DNA of 64,000 bases from Saprospiraceae bacterium (GTDB lineage Bacteria; Bacteroidota; Bacteroidia; Chitinophagales; Saprospiraceae), in contig JABAQQ010000024.1 of NCBI GenBank assembly GCA_019187225.1, positions 62,001 to 126,000 on the forward strand, in the 5' to 3' direction. Position 1 is the stretch's first letter. Each line of letters opens with the position of its first letter. The position numbers and the translations under genes are program-made. This document shows positions 28,282 through 37,003 of this stretch, in pieces. A model generated the notes under the pieces. The model saw only the letters and a program-made list of their open reading frames with translations, was not told where the DNA came from and searched no databases.

Positions 28282-28878
28282 ATGCGCTACGGATTTCTGC
28301 TCATTTGTTTTTGGTTGGCCGTGGCCGCCAATGCGCAAACACTCACCAGTGTCAGCACACGCTGGAGCGACTCGTTCGTCGAATGGGAGATTTATGCCGT
28401 AATGCCGCCGGATACGACCGATGCCGACGAAAATGACACCGAATCGCCGGAAGAAGAATTGTATGGCGAGATCAAACTCCGCTGGCTCAACGTCCGCGAC
28501 GACTTCTCCGAGTGGGACTGGGAACTGGGTGACCAGCGCGGTACCATTCGCCAGAAATGGAAAGACGATCCCTCGCAATGGGAATTGCGCAGCTACGATG
28601 GCAACGTCGTGACCATGCGCACCATGTGGTCGAACGACCTCACCGAATGGCGCGTGACCGACAACTCCATCACGCTGAACCTCAAAAGCAAATGGAAAAA
28701 CCAGTTTGACGAGTGGCTGGTGGACGATTCCACGCGGGGAAAATTCTTCCTCTACACTTTCACCGAGCGCGATCCCCGCGACTGGGCCATCGAAGATTCG
28801 TTAAACGAAGAGGTCTCGCAATCCATGAAACTGGCATTGATCTTTCTCACCGTTTTTTGCGGATCGCCAAAGATGTAG
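28282..28878 (+). CDS. Secreted protein with tandem W-x(n)-EW repeats
   Basis: A 198-residue exported protein. The ATG at 28282 gives the signal peptide MRYGFLLICFWLAVAANA cut before Q; the longer frame from 28111 overlaps the upstream gene. The mature part contains about six short repeats of roughly 22 residues, each with Trp, a few polar residues and a [DE/Q]W pair: RWSDSFVEWEI, DDFSEWDWEL, KWKDDPSQWELR, MWSNDLTEWRVT, KWKNQFDEWLVD and ERDPRDWAIED. Such regular aromatic repeats suggest a beta-sheet surface or a ligand-binding array. No family was recognised. It converges with the polyprenyl synthetase gene. Confidence 0.75.
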   Translation: MRYGFLLICFWLAVAANAQTLTSVSTRWSDSFVEWEIYAVMPPDTTDADENDTESPEEELYGEIKLRWLNVRDDFSEWDWELGDQRGTIRQKWKDDPSQWELRSYDGNVVTMRTMWSNDLTEWRVTDNSITLNLKSKWKNQFDEWLVDDSTRGKFFLYTFTERDPRDWAIEDSLNEEVSQSMKLALIFLTVFCGSPKM

Positions 28879-28962
28879 AGGGCAATCACCATTTGTCGTC
28901 TGAAGGTTATCAGGGGCACATACTTCACCAATACCTTCGATGACGATAATGACTCCAAACGA

Positions 28963-29931
28963 CTATTTTTTCCTTTCCGTTACAAAAGTCAGCAAATCCT
29001 TCAGCGCTTGCCGGGCCGGGGTGTCGGGCACTGCGTCGAGCAGATCGAATGCTTCCCGGCGGTACCGGTACATGGCTTGCCGGGCGTATTCGATGCCGTC
29101 GCTTTGGCGCACGAGCCGGATGACTTCGGCGACGCGGTCGGTTTTGTGGCTTTCATTTTTGACAATATTCAGAATAAAGCGGCGCGTGGCGCGGTCGGCA
29201 TGGGCGAGGGTGTAGATGAGCGGCAAAGTCATTTTTTTTTCTTTGATGTCTATGCCGAGCGGTTTGCCCACATCGTCGTCGCCGAAGTCGAAGAGGTCGT
29301 CGCGGATCTGGAAAGCCATACCGGTTTTTTCACCGAACAGCCACATCCGCTGGATTGCTTCCTCGTCGGGCGCTGTGCTGACGGCGCCGGCACAACAGGC
29401 TGCAGCGATGAGCGACGCCGTTTTTTGCCGGATGATCTCGTGGTAGATCTCTTCCTGGATGTCGAGCCGCCGGGCCTTTTCCATCTGCAGCAATTCGCCT
29501 TCGGCCATTTCTTTCACCGCGCGGCTGACGATCTCCAACATTCTGAATTGCTGATTTTTTACAGACAACAACAGACCTTGGGAGAGCAAAAAATCGCCCA
29601 CCAGTACCGCTATTTTGTTTTTCCAAAGAGCGTTGATGGAAAAAAAACCCCGGCGTTCGTTCGAGTCGTCCACCACATCGTCGTGTACAAGTGTGGCGGT
29701 GTGCAGCAGTTCTACCAGTGAAGCGGCAGTGTAAGAGGCTTCATTGATCGGGCCAAATACCCGGGCGCTCAGCAATACGAGCATCGGACGCACCTGCTTG
29801 CCTTTGCGCTGTACGATGTACCATGTGATCTTGTCCAGCAGGGGTACGTTGCTGCGCATGGCATCCCGGAAGCGTTCTTCAAAAACATCCAGTTCTGCGG
29901 CAATCGGCTTTTTTATGGCTTCCAGAGACAT
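28963..29931 (-). CDS. Polyprenyl diphosphate synthase
   Basis: A 322-residue trans-isoprenyl synthase that condenses isopentenyl diphosphate with an allylic diphosphate to make a polyprenyl chain, likely for menaquinone. Both aspartate-rich motifs are intact: DDVVD (residues 84-88) followed by ERRG, and DDLFD (211-215) followed by FGDDD. GKQVRPMLVLLSARVFG near residue 45 binds diphosphate. The start is the ATG at 29931; the frame continues upstream to 30087 but that extension encodes a Cys-Tyr repeat produced by a microsatellite and is not credible. Chain length cannot be set with certainty. Confidence 0.92.
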   Translation of the reverse strand: MSLEAIKKPIAAELDVFEERFRDAMRSNVPLLDKITWYIVQRKGKQVRPMLVLLSARVFGPINEASYTAASLVELLHTATLVHDDVVDDSNERRGFFSINALWKNKIAVLVGDFLLSQGLLLSVKNQQFRMLEIVSRAVKEMAEGELLQMEKARRLDIQEEIYHEIIRQKTASLIAAACCAGAVSTAPDEEAIQRMWLFGEKTGMAFQIRDDLFDFGDDDVGKPLGIDIKEKKMTLPLIYTLAHADRATRRFILNIVKNESHKTDRVAEVIRLVRQSDGIEYARQAMYRYRREAFDLLDAVPDTPARQALKDLLTFVTERKK

Positions 29932-29948
29932 GGGAATCGGTTGGCAGT

Positions 29949-29998
29949 GAGCAGTTGACAGTAGCAGTTGACAGTAGCAGTAGCAGTAGCAGTAGCAG
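29949..29998 (-). repeat. CAGTAG microsatellite in the leader of the polyprenyl synthase gene
   Basis: A short tandem array based on the hexamer CAGTAG, with two slightly longer GCAGTTGACAGTA units at its left end, lies directly upstream of the start codon at 29931. It would be in the 5' untranslated leader. Copy-number change could alter spacing or expression. Confidence 0.7.
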
Positions 29999-30124
29999 TC
30001 GGAAGGTGGGAAGATTGTATTTTCAAAAAAAATTGAAACAGCCGCAAGGTAGGAAGGTTGGAGAAAAAGAGGGGTTTGTTCTGACATTCTGATTTAAAAG
30101 ACAGGCCGATCTGGAAAAACTGCC

Positions 30125-32086
30125 TTATTGCGATTCGATGACTTTTCGGAATTCTTCGCGCCGTTGGCGTATAGATGCATTATTGCGCCGTTCTTCATCT
30201 GTTCCCGGATTCGGTATCGTATCAATACGGTTGAGCCACCCGAGTGCGCGCGTGGTGTCACCTGCCTGATGCCAGGTGTATGCGAGGTTGAATTTACCGT
30301 CTTCGTACCGCGGATTGATCTCTACGGCTTTCTCGTACAAAGGAATGGCGTCGCGATGCCGACCGGCCTTCACCAGCGCCGAAGCATAATTGTTGATGAC
30401 CTGAAAACTCCACGGATTCAAGCGATAGGCCTGTTGAAATGCATCCACCGATTTGCCCGGCTGGTTCATTTGATAAAAAGCGATGCCTTCGTACCAGAAA
30501 AGGGGCAATGCCACGTCGTCATATTCATAAAAACGGTTCCGGGCGGCGCGCGTCTCGTTCAGCACACCCGGATAATTGCGTTTGGCCAGTTCTTTCACCA
30601 TGCGCACATTGTGTATCTCTCCCTGTATCCGGTACCAGCCGATGGCGAGGTTGACCAGCAATCCCGCTACGGCCAATCCAGGGAATACGGATTGGAGCTT
30701 TCCAATGAAAACACCCGGCCATCGCGCCCAGATATCCCGGCTGTAAAAGGCGATGAAAGCAAACAACACCGCCAGCACCGCCTGCATTTCAATGCGCTCG
30801 CGGGGAAAATCGAAATACTGGATGATACAGTATCCGAGCAAACCAGTGGCCGAAACCAAAAGGTCGTGGCGCACGCGCTGCTCCGTTGTGCCGCTGCGAA
30901 TTTTCAGGAAAGCCGCCAGAAACGCCGCTCCAAACAGGACGCAAAACATAACCACCCCCACGGTCCCCATTTCAGCACGTACTTCCAGGTAGTCGTTGTG
31001 TGCGCGGGTGAACACCACGTTTTTCTCCTGCAAGCGATAAGCGCCTTGAATGTTTTTCGACGGAAACCAGAATTTCCAGCTGCCATTACCTACGCCGAGC
31101 CAGAAGTGGTCGGCATTGAGCAGGTCGGTTTTGTACCACACGAAACGGCGTTCGTTGGCCGTCGCGCTTTCTAAATAGGTGAGCGGATTCAGGCGCTCAG
31201 TCAGCGAATTACCTGTGCCTTTGAGCGCTAAAAAACCGATGAGCAAGCCGAACGCCACCAATCCGGCGGGTAGGATCCTTTTTTTCAATATGACCGCAAA
31301 ACCCGGTTCAATCCATGCCCGCACCGGAAAATAGACCATCGCCGCGGCGAACAGGGTAAGGTAAACCGTGCGCGTTTGCAGCAAGATCATCAGCGCCAGG
31401 AGCAGGCTGACCGGGAGCCAGGATACGGATGTAGCGAGGAGCCGGCCGGTAGTGCCCTCTTCGCCCGGATTCGCCCTTGGGAAAAACAATACGTTGAAAA
31501 TCAGCAGAAAAAATAAAAATTCTGCCGTAAGGCTTTTGTTCCCGAAAAGAAACCAGTCGAGGTTGTACAGTTTCTGATTGTCTAAGCCGTGCTGCATGAC
31601 ACCCACTGCGAGTTGCGCCAGGAGAATGCCGCAAACGGCGAAAGTGAGCAGCGTTGTCGCCTGGCGGAGCGTACGGCACGACGCGACTTCATCGCGGACG
31701 AGCGCCTGTCGCACCAGCCAGTAAACGAGAAAAAGCAACAGAACCTTCTGGGTGTAAAAAACGGCTTCCGACCAACTGAACGCCCAACCGATGGAGACCA
31801 GGTTCATGCCATACCAGGCCAGCAGGAACAGGTCAAGTCCATGCAAACGCCAGTCTGCTTTTTCGCGCAAGTCGTTCCATAGCAAAACCATTCCGGCGAG
31901 GAGGACGAACGACAGGAAGAAAAAACGTGGCGCCAGCGAGCGGTCGAGGCATGGGGGGAGGAAAAAAAGGGAATTGACGGCAACTACCAGCCAAAGCAGG
32001 ATTTGCCAGGACAAAAAGCTGTTGGCTTTAGCCGGTGGCAATGAGGCAGGGCGAGATTTTTTTGCCGGTCGCATAAACGAAGGCAA
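30125..32086 (-). CDS. O-antigen ligase-like membrane protein with C-terminal TPRs
   Basis: A 653-residue protein. Residues about 25-480 contain 11-12 hydrophobic segments with the Wzy_C/O-antigen-ligase pattern; GVGNGSWKFWFPS, followed by RAHNDYLEVRAEMGTVGVVMF, is the characteristic periplasmic loop with the conserved HNDYLE. Residues about 500-650 are tetratricopeptide repeats (SVDAFQQAYRLNPWSFQVINN, AIPLYEKAVEINPRYEDGKF). The combination is common in Bacteroidota, where such proteins are thought to ligate or polymerise surface glycans or glycosylate proteins. The exact acceptor is unknown. Confidence 0.85.
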   Translation of the reverse strand: MPSFMRPAKKSRPASLPPAKANSFLSWQILLWLVVAVNSLFFLPPCLDRSLAPRFFFLSFVLLAGMVLLWNDLREKADWRLHGLDLFLLAWYGMNLVSIGWAFSWSEAVFYTQKVLLLFLVYWLVRQALVRDEVASCRTLRQATTLLTFAVCGILLAQLAVGVMQHGLDNQKLYNLDWFLFGNKSLTAEFLFFLLIFNVLFFPRANPGEEGTTGRLLATSVSWLPVSLLLALMILLQTRTVYLTLFAAAMVYFPVRAWIEPGFAVILKKRILPAGLVAFGLLIGFLALKGTGNSLTERLNPLTYLESATANERRFVWYKTDLLNADHFWLGVGNGSWKFWFPSKNIQGAYRLQEKNVVFTRAHNDYLEVRAEMGTVGVVMFCVLFGAAFLAAFLKIRSGTTEQRVRHDLLVSATGLLGYCIIQYFDFPRERIEMQAVLAVLFAFIAFYSRDIWARWPGVFIGKLQSVFPGLAVAGLLVNLAIGWYRIQGEIHNVRMVKELAKRNYPGVLNETRAARNRFYEYDDVALPLFWYEGIAFYQMNQPGKSVDAFQQAYRLNPWSFQVINNYASALVKAGRHRDAIPLYEKAVEINPRYEDGKFNLAYTWHQAGDTTRALGWLNRIDTIPNPGTDEERRNNASIRQRREEFRKVIESQ

Positions 32087-32114
32087 AAATCTGATTTTGG
32101 AGCCGGTTTAAAAC

Positions 32115-32159
32115 AAAAATTTCCCGCAGACCCAATAAAAAGATCTGCGGGAAATTTTT
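32115..32159. terminator. 16-bp perfect hairpin, bidirectional terminator-like
   Basis: AAAAATTTCCCGCAGA (32115-32130) pairs perfectly with TCTGCGGGAAATTTTT (32144-32159) across a 13-nt loop. Its A/T flanks give a U-run in either direction. It lies between the desaturase 3' end and the O-antigen-ligase gene, both on the minus strand, so it can end the desaturase transcript. The core word ATTTCCCGCAGA recurs in the inverted repeat at 52754-52859. Confidence 0.65.
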
Positions 32160-32190
32160 CACGCTCGGCGACCGGGTCTTCCTTACTCAC

Positions 32191-32279
32191 CGTGTCCTTC
32201 TGAATGCTGCGAAGAATCCGCTGAAGAAGCCTTTGAACATCCATATCATTTATTCCTCGCTGCGCTCAGAAGGACACGC
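32191..32279. repeat. 13-bp inverted repeat in intergenic region
   Basis: CGTGTCCTTCTGA (32191-32203) and TCAGAAGGACACG (32267-32279) are perfect inverted arms, 63 bp apart. On the minus strand they enclose a 20-codon frame (ATG at 32250 to TGA) of phenylalanine-rich type (MFKGFFSGFFAAF). It is too short to call a gene. Together with the hairpin at 32115 this is all the 240-bp gap holds. Confidence 0.45.
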
Positions 32280-32326
32280 GGGGTAGGGTACATCCTGTGC
32301 TTTTTTCCTGAAGTCCTGTTCGGGAG

Positions 32327-33379
32327 TTACTGACTGTTTTTCTCTTCCTTCCGTTTCCTGAAATACTCCCGGAACGATATCATACGCTCCTGTTCTTCGT
32401 CCCAGAGTTTGTTGAAGACGCAGCGCAGGCTTTGCCAGAAAGTGATCTTGTTGGCCACCTTGTCGAGGATCGGATTTTCCTCGTGGCAGCGGGCCAGTTC
32501 ATAGTTGGGCACCAAGGGATTGAGGTGGTGAATGTGGTGGTAGCCGATGTTGCCGGTGAGCCAGTGCATCAGGCGCGGGAGTTTATAATAGGTGCTGCCC
32601 TGCACTGCTGCGCGGATATAATCCCACTTGTCTTTCCATTGCTTGTAGGTCGTCTCGTGCTGGTGTTGCACATAGAAAAACCACACGGCAATGATGGCGA
32701 AAAAGATCAGGATTGGCAAATGCACCAGCACAAAGGCTTTGTATCCCAGCAGGACGATCACGCTGAGATGGACGGCCAGCAGCAGCAGGTTGTGCTTGAT
32801 GAGCGAGCGGCGCGCGTGTTCCCAGCCTTTCATGTTGATGAGCGGAAAGCGGCTGTGCACGAGCAGGTACCACACCGGGCCAATGACAAACAGCACCGGC
32901 GCGCTGCGAAACAGGATGTAACGCAGTTTTTCGATGCGGCTCAACGCCTTAAACTCATTGACTGTCAACAGGTTGATGTCGCCGATGTCGCGGTGCTCCC
33001 ACAGGATGCCATTGTGGCCGTGGTGGAAATTGTGGCTTTTCGCCCAGTAGCGATAAGGCATAAAACTGATCAGGCTGCATACTTCGCCGATGATGTCGTT
33101 CGCCTTGCGCGAAGCTGTGAACGATTGGTGGCCGCAGTCGTGCTGAATGATAAAAATGCGGACGAGAAAAAATGCGTTGATCGCAGCGAGTGGCAAGGTG
33201 AGCCACAGCGATACGTCGAGCAGCAGGTACATCGCCGTCCAGATGGCGATAAAAGGCAAAAAAGTATTAAGGATTTGAATGACGGCTTTTTTGGTATCGG
33301 GTAATTGGTAGGATTTCACGATGGCAGGCAGGCGCTGCAAAATAGCGGGGTCGTACTGCGGGAATTTCAAGTTGCCCAT
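32327..33379 (-). CDS. Membrane fatty acid desaturase
   Basis: A 350-residue integral membrane di-iron desaturase. Three histidine clusters are present: HDCGH (residues 80-84), HNFHH (116-120) and HHIHH (281-285), separated by hydrophobic segments as in acyl-lipid desaturases of the FADS/DesA type. It should introduce a double bond into membrane fatty acids using a ferredoxin- or cytochrome-type donor. Regiospecificity cannot be read from sequence. The start at 33379 is the only good ATG before the first conserved block. No partner reductase is nearby. Confidence 0.9.
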   Translation of the reverse strand: MGNLKFPQYDPAILQRLPAIVKSYQLPDTKKAVIQILNTFLPFIAIWTAMYLLLDVSLWLTLPLAAINAFFLVRIFIIQHDCGHQSFTASRKANDIIGEVCSLISFMPYRYWAKSHNFHHGHNGILWEHRDIGDINLLTVNEFKALSRIEKLRYILFRSAPVLFVIGPVWYLLVHSRFPLINMKGWEHARRSLIKHNLLLLAVHLSVIVLLGYKAFVLVHLPILIFFAIIAVWFFYVQHQHETTYKQWKDKWDYIRAAVQGSTYYKLPRLMHWLTGNIGYHHIHHLNPLVPNYELARCHEENPILDKVANKITFWQSLRCVFNKLWDEEQERMISFREYFRKRKEEKNSQ

Positions 33380-33528
33380 TGAAAATGAATCTATTGTTTA
33401 TTGTACTGAAAAAAAATCGAGTTTTTCAGCCGTTTCCGGCTTGCTCTTCAACAACAGCGGTTGTTAAAGTTAATGCTCAAGTGGACGGGATAAAACCCAG
33501 AAGTCACCCCGCCGAAATTTCAACTATG

Positions 33529-33567
33529 AAAAAATGCCGGATCCCATGCGACGGGTCGGCATTTTTT
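33529..33567 (+). terminator. Orphan terminator hairpin
   Basis: AAAAAATGCCG (33529-33539) pairs with CGGCATTTTTT (33557-33567), with an inner CCC/GGG stem and a T-run. It lies in the 336-bp gap between the divergent desaturase and adhesin genes and terminates no recognised plus-strand gene. It may end a small transcript from 33380-33528 or be a leader attenuator for the adhesin gene. Nothing else was seen in the gap. Confidence 0.5.
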
Positions 33568-33715
33568 CAGGCGGTCAAAAGTCCGGTATTTATCTGAAAT
33601 GTATTTTATCCGACGGATGATATTTTCCCAAAATTGAAAATCAATAACATTTTGGCCGTCCGGCGGCGGGGCTTTACATTCGGGCATCTGATCACCGGAT
33701 TTTCACATTTTTCCC

Positions 33716-36571
33716 ATGAAAAAGTTTTTACTCCCGCTCTATATTGCCTTCGCATTCAATGCTTTCTCTCAAAACCAACGCCTCCATGTCCGCGCCAACG
33801 CTGCGGGAGCCAACGACGGCTCTTCGTGGCAAGATGCTTTTCCCGATTTGCAAAGCGCCCTGGCGCTGGCGCAGGCAGGCGACAGTGTTTGGGTGGCAGA
33901 GGGGACATATTACCCTACTTCTGCAACAGACCGCACCATTTCTTTCCGCCCCAAAAGTGGCGTGCGGCTCTTCGGCGGTTTTGCCGGCAGCGAAACCTCC
34001 CTGTCCGAACGGGATTGGGAAGCGCACCCGGTCGTCCTGAGCGGCGCCATCGGCTCCATTTTTTCGGTTGACAATTCGTTGCATATCCTGTTCCTGGAGA
34101 GCCCGGACAGCAATACGGTCGTGGATGGCCTGAGATTTACCAAAGGGGTGGAAGACGCGGACACGACCAATAGCGGCGGGGCGGCGATCTATGTGTGGGC
34201 GAAAGACACCCTGGGAACGCCCGTTTCTGCCGCCCGCATCCGCAATTGCCTTTTCTACGACAACACATCGGTCGGGTACGGCGGGGCAGTGACCGTCAGT
34301 TCCTACGGCGCGGATCATACCCGCTTCGAAAACTGCACTTTTGAACAAAACAGCGCCCGCTTCGGAGGCGCAGTGGGCATCAGCGCAGCAGAGGTGCAGA
34401 CGGTTTTTGCTGCTTGCCGCTTTATTTCCAACGTAGCGCTCGAAGGAGGCGGGGCGGTCACGGTCGGTTCGTGGGCGAGCGGTGTGCGTTTTTCAGGATG
34501 TCTTTTTGAAAAAAACCGGACGAAGGACTCCGGTGGTGGGGCGGTGCAGCATGGAGGCAGCAGTTTGCCGGGGAAAGGCGTGGCGTTCGACGATTGCCTT
34601 TTTCTCGAAAATATTTGCGAAGTCAACAATTACCCGGAAGGAGGCGCCATTCACATGACTTCCTGGGGCGGCGCGGATACGCTGACGATCGCGCATTGTA
34701 CCTTTAAAAAAAATAGCGGTGCCAAAGCGGGCGGCATTTATGTGGACATGAGCGGGGCAGCCGGAACCCATTTCCGCTTTTCAGAATGCCGGTTTGAAGA
34801 AAACGGCGGACTGGCTGTCCGGCTGGATTGTTCGGGCGGTTGCGGCGACAATTTTATCGGTTCCTTCGAAATGCAGCAATGCGACATTCTGCAAAACAAC
34901 GGCGAAGCGGTATCCATTCAGGGAAGCGCGCCCGCTTCGCAGGAAACCCGGGTCCGGATAGACAGTTGCCGGTTTATGGACAACCAAAACGGCCGGGTAT
35001 TTACCCTCAACATCGAAGGCGACGCCCGGCTCGATATCGCCCGTTCCATTTTCAGGGGAAACAAGGACGGCGAAGTGTTGGTGGCTTTGGCGTCGCAGAT
35101 TTTCCTGACCAACTGCATCATCGAGGAAAACAAGCAGGCTTACTGGCTTTTTTCCTGGGAAGATGGCACGATGCAACTCCGAAACTGTTTGTTCCGCAAA
35201 AATCAGACGCAGGATTTCCTGTTCGGCGTCAATTTCGGCGTACTGAATGCCATCAATTGTCATTTCGATGGCAACATGCCGGGCGACGACTATCCTTTCC
35301 CCTTTTTTGAAGCGGAAGCGACGGTGGCCAACTCGGTTTTTACCAACAATACCGGCGCTCCTTATGTCATTCCGGGTTACCTGAACCCGCATTTTCACCA
35401 CTGTTATTTTGCTGCACCGTTGAGCAATCCTCCTGCAACCCTGACTTTAGGCCCCGGTATCCTGACCGGCATTGACCCCATGTTTGAAAATCCGGCAACG
35501 GCCAATTTTCACCTGCAACCCTGCTCGCCGCTGGTGGGTGCAGGCAGCAATGCCGCTGTCGCCAATCTGACCACCGATCTCGACGGCCAGGCGCGCGTCC
35601 GGGGCGGCACGGTGGATATCGGTGTTTTTGAAAGAGCGGCGCCCAGCCTCGCCGCCAGCCCGATGATCGTGCCGTCCTGCCCCGGCGACGCTACCGGCTC
35701 GGTCATGCTGCAAGCGACCGATGGCTGTGCGCCTTATGCGATTTCGTGGTCGTCGGGCGCGATATCCGGCCAAAACGGGAGCGGATTGACCGCAGGCGAT
35801 TATGTATTCAGCATCACCGATTCAAGAGGTTCGGTGCTAAGCCTGCCGCTTACCATTCCGGAAAAACCAACGCCCGTACTCACTCCCTTCGTCACACCGG
35901 TAGATTGTAATGAGGAAACAGGAGGCAACGCGACGCTGACCGCCAACGGGGCCGCACCATTCGTTTTCCTCTGGCCCGACGGCGTTACCGACACCGCACG
36001 CGTCAATCTGGCTGCCGGAACTTATCCGGTAACGATCACAGATGCGGGAGGATGCGCAGGTGTTGATTCGGTGACAATCGGAAAGCGTGGCAGATTGAAG
36101 GCCTCCGTAGCAATAGACAAAATATCCTGCCCCGGCTTTGCCGACGGCAACCTGAGCGTGACGCCTCAGAATGGCCTTGCGCCATTTCATTGGCTCTGGG
36201 AAACGGGCGATACCACGGCCTCTCTGATGAACCTGGGGCCGGGGTTGTATCGCCTGACACTGACCGATGCGTTGGGCTGCGAATCCGTATGGATGGTACC
36301 GCTTGTCGAGCCGGATGAAGATTGTTTCGGCGATGGAAGCGTTGTTTTCCCCAATCCGTTTTCCGACCAGCTGAACATCCGGACGGAATTTGCGCCGGAT
36401 GCATCCGCGCTTTGGGTTTTGACCGATGCATTGGGACGGGTCGTGGAAAGCATAGTGCCGGAGAGGGCATCGGTTACTTTGAATCTCCCGGCTTTGCCTG
36501 CGGGCATCTATTTCTGGCAAATGCGGAAAGCCGGGCGATTGACCGGTTCAGGTGTTGTTGAAAAACGCTGA
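33716..36571 (+). CDS. Right-handed beta-helix adhesin with SprB repeats and T9SS sorting domain
   Basis: A 951-residue surface or secreted protein. The signal peptide is MKKFLLPLYIAFAFNAFS. Residues about 22-110 match the opening of choice-of-anchor/DUF1565-type beta-helix proteins (RANAAGANDGSSWQDAF, DLQSALALAQAGDSVWVAEG). Residues about 110-640 are parallel beta-helix rungs (CLFYDNTSVGYGGAV, CTFEQNSARFGGAV). Then come three SprB-type repeats, each with an AP[YF]-x-W core and a GxYxxx[IL]TD ending (GLTAGDYVFSITDSRG, NLAAGTYPVTITDAGG, NLGPGLYRLTLTDALG). The last ~75 residues (VFPNPFSDQLNIRTEF ... AGIYFWQM) are the T9SS sorting domain. SprB-like proteins are linked to gliding adhesins; adhesion is the likely role. 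Confidence 0.87.
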   Translation: MKKFLLPLYIAFAFNAFSQNQRLHVRANAAGANDGSSWQDAFPDLQSALALAQAGDSVWVAEGTYYPTSATDRTISFRPKSGVRLFGGFAGSETSLSERDWEAHPVVLSGAIGSIFSVDNSLHILFLESPDSNTVVDGLRFTKGVEDADTTNSGGAAIYVWAKDTLGTPVSAARIRNCLFYDNTSVGYGGAVTVSSYGADHTRFENCTFEQNSARFGGAVGISAAEVQTVFAACRFISNVALEGGGAVTVGSWASGVRFSGCLFEKNRTKDSGGGAVQHGGSSLPGKGVAFDDCLFLENICEVNNYPEGGAIHMTSWGGADTLTIAHCTFKKNSGAKAGGIYVDMSGAAGTHFRFSECRFEENGGLAVRLDCSGGCGDNFIGSFEMQQCDILQNNGEAVSIQGSAPASQETRVRIDSCRFMDNQNGRVFTLNIEGDARLDIARSIFRGNKDGEVLVALASQIFLTNCIIEENKQAYWLFSWEDGTMQLRNCLFRKNQTQDFLFGVNFGVLNAINCHFDGNMPGDDYPFPFFEAEATVANSVFTNNTGAPYVIPGYLNPHFHHCYFAAPLSNPPATLTLGPGILTGIDPMFENPATANFHLQPCSPLVGAGSNAAVANLTTDLDGQARVRGGTVDIGVFERAAPSLAASPMIVPSCPGDATGSVMLQATDGCAPYAISWSSGAISGQNGSGLTAGDYVFSITDSRGSVLSLPLTIPEKPTPVLTPFVTPVDCNEETGGNATLTANGAAPFVFLWPDGVTDTARVNLAAGTYPVTITDAGGCAGVDSVTIGKRGRLKASVAIDKISCPGFADGNLSVTPQNGLAPFHWLWETGDTTASLMNLGPGLYRLTLTDALGCESVWMVPLVEPDEDCFGDGSVVFPNPFSDQLNIRTEFAPDASALWVLTDALGRVVESIVPERASVTLNLPALPAGIYFWQMRKAGRLTGSGVVEKR

Positions 36572-36910
36572 CTATTTCAACTTCTCATTCGCCGCGTGCC
36601 GCGCGGCGTCGCGGCGCGTTTTTTTCTCCAGGTTTTTCCGGAAAGCCCCGGTCAGATCCACACCGGTCTGGTTGGCGAGGCAGATCAGGACGAACATCAC
36701 ATCGGCCATCTCATCGGCCAGGTCCATGCGCGCACTGGCAGCCTGCTCCGGCGTTTTGAACGACTGCTCGCCGTAAAGCCGGGCCATCAGCCGCGCCACT
36801 TCGCCCACCTCTTCCATAAGAATGGCCGTGTTGGTCAATTCGCCGTAATAACGAACGCCGACTGTTTTGATCCATTCATCTACAGTTTGTTGTGCTTCTT
36901 GTATCGTCAT
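36572..36910 (-). CDS. MazG-like nucleotide pyrophosphohydrolase
   Basis: A 112-residue all-alpha NTP pyrophosphohydrolase of the MazG-like type. The metal-binding signature is present: MEEVGEVARL (residues 32-41) and DEMADVMFVLICLA (about 66-79). Such small MazG proteins hydrolyse non-canonical or excess NTPs to monophosphates, a house-cleaning role in the cytoplasm. Its stop codon starts one base after the end of the convergent adhesin gene. The start at 36910 agrees with family length. Confidence 0.88.
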   Translation of the reverse strand: MTIQEAQQTVDEWIKTVGVRYYGELTNTAILMEEVGEVARLMARLYGEQSFKTPEQAASARMDLADEMADVMFVLICLANQTGVDLTGAFRKNLEKKTRRDAARHAANEKLK

Positions 36911-36919
36911 TGCAGGTCA

Positions 36920-37003
36920 TAAAAATTTAAAGTCATTTTCAGAAGCAGGTATTGAGCGTCATTGGGCAGTTAAAATGACTTGAATAACGCTCGATGACCC
37001 CAA
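36920..37003 (-). other. Short intergenic region with imperfect dyad
   Basis: GAGCGT (36955-36960) and ACGCTC (36986-36991) form a weak stem downstream of the minus-strand radical SAM gene. It may act as its terminator, though no clear U-run is present. Confidence 0.3.

Noticed and set aside
31984-32244. 86-codon minus-strand frame overlapping the hairpin at 32115
   Set aside because: It runs through a terminator hairpin and the start of the O-antigen-ligase gene in another frame; shadow.
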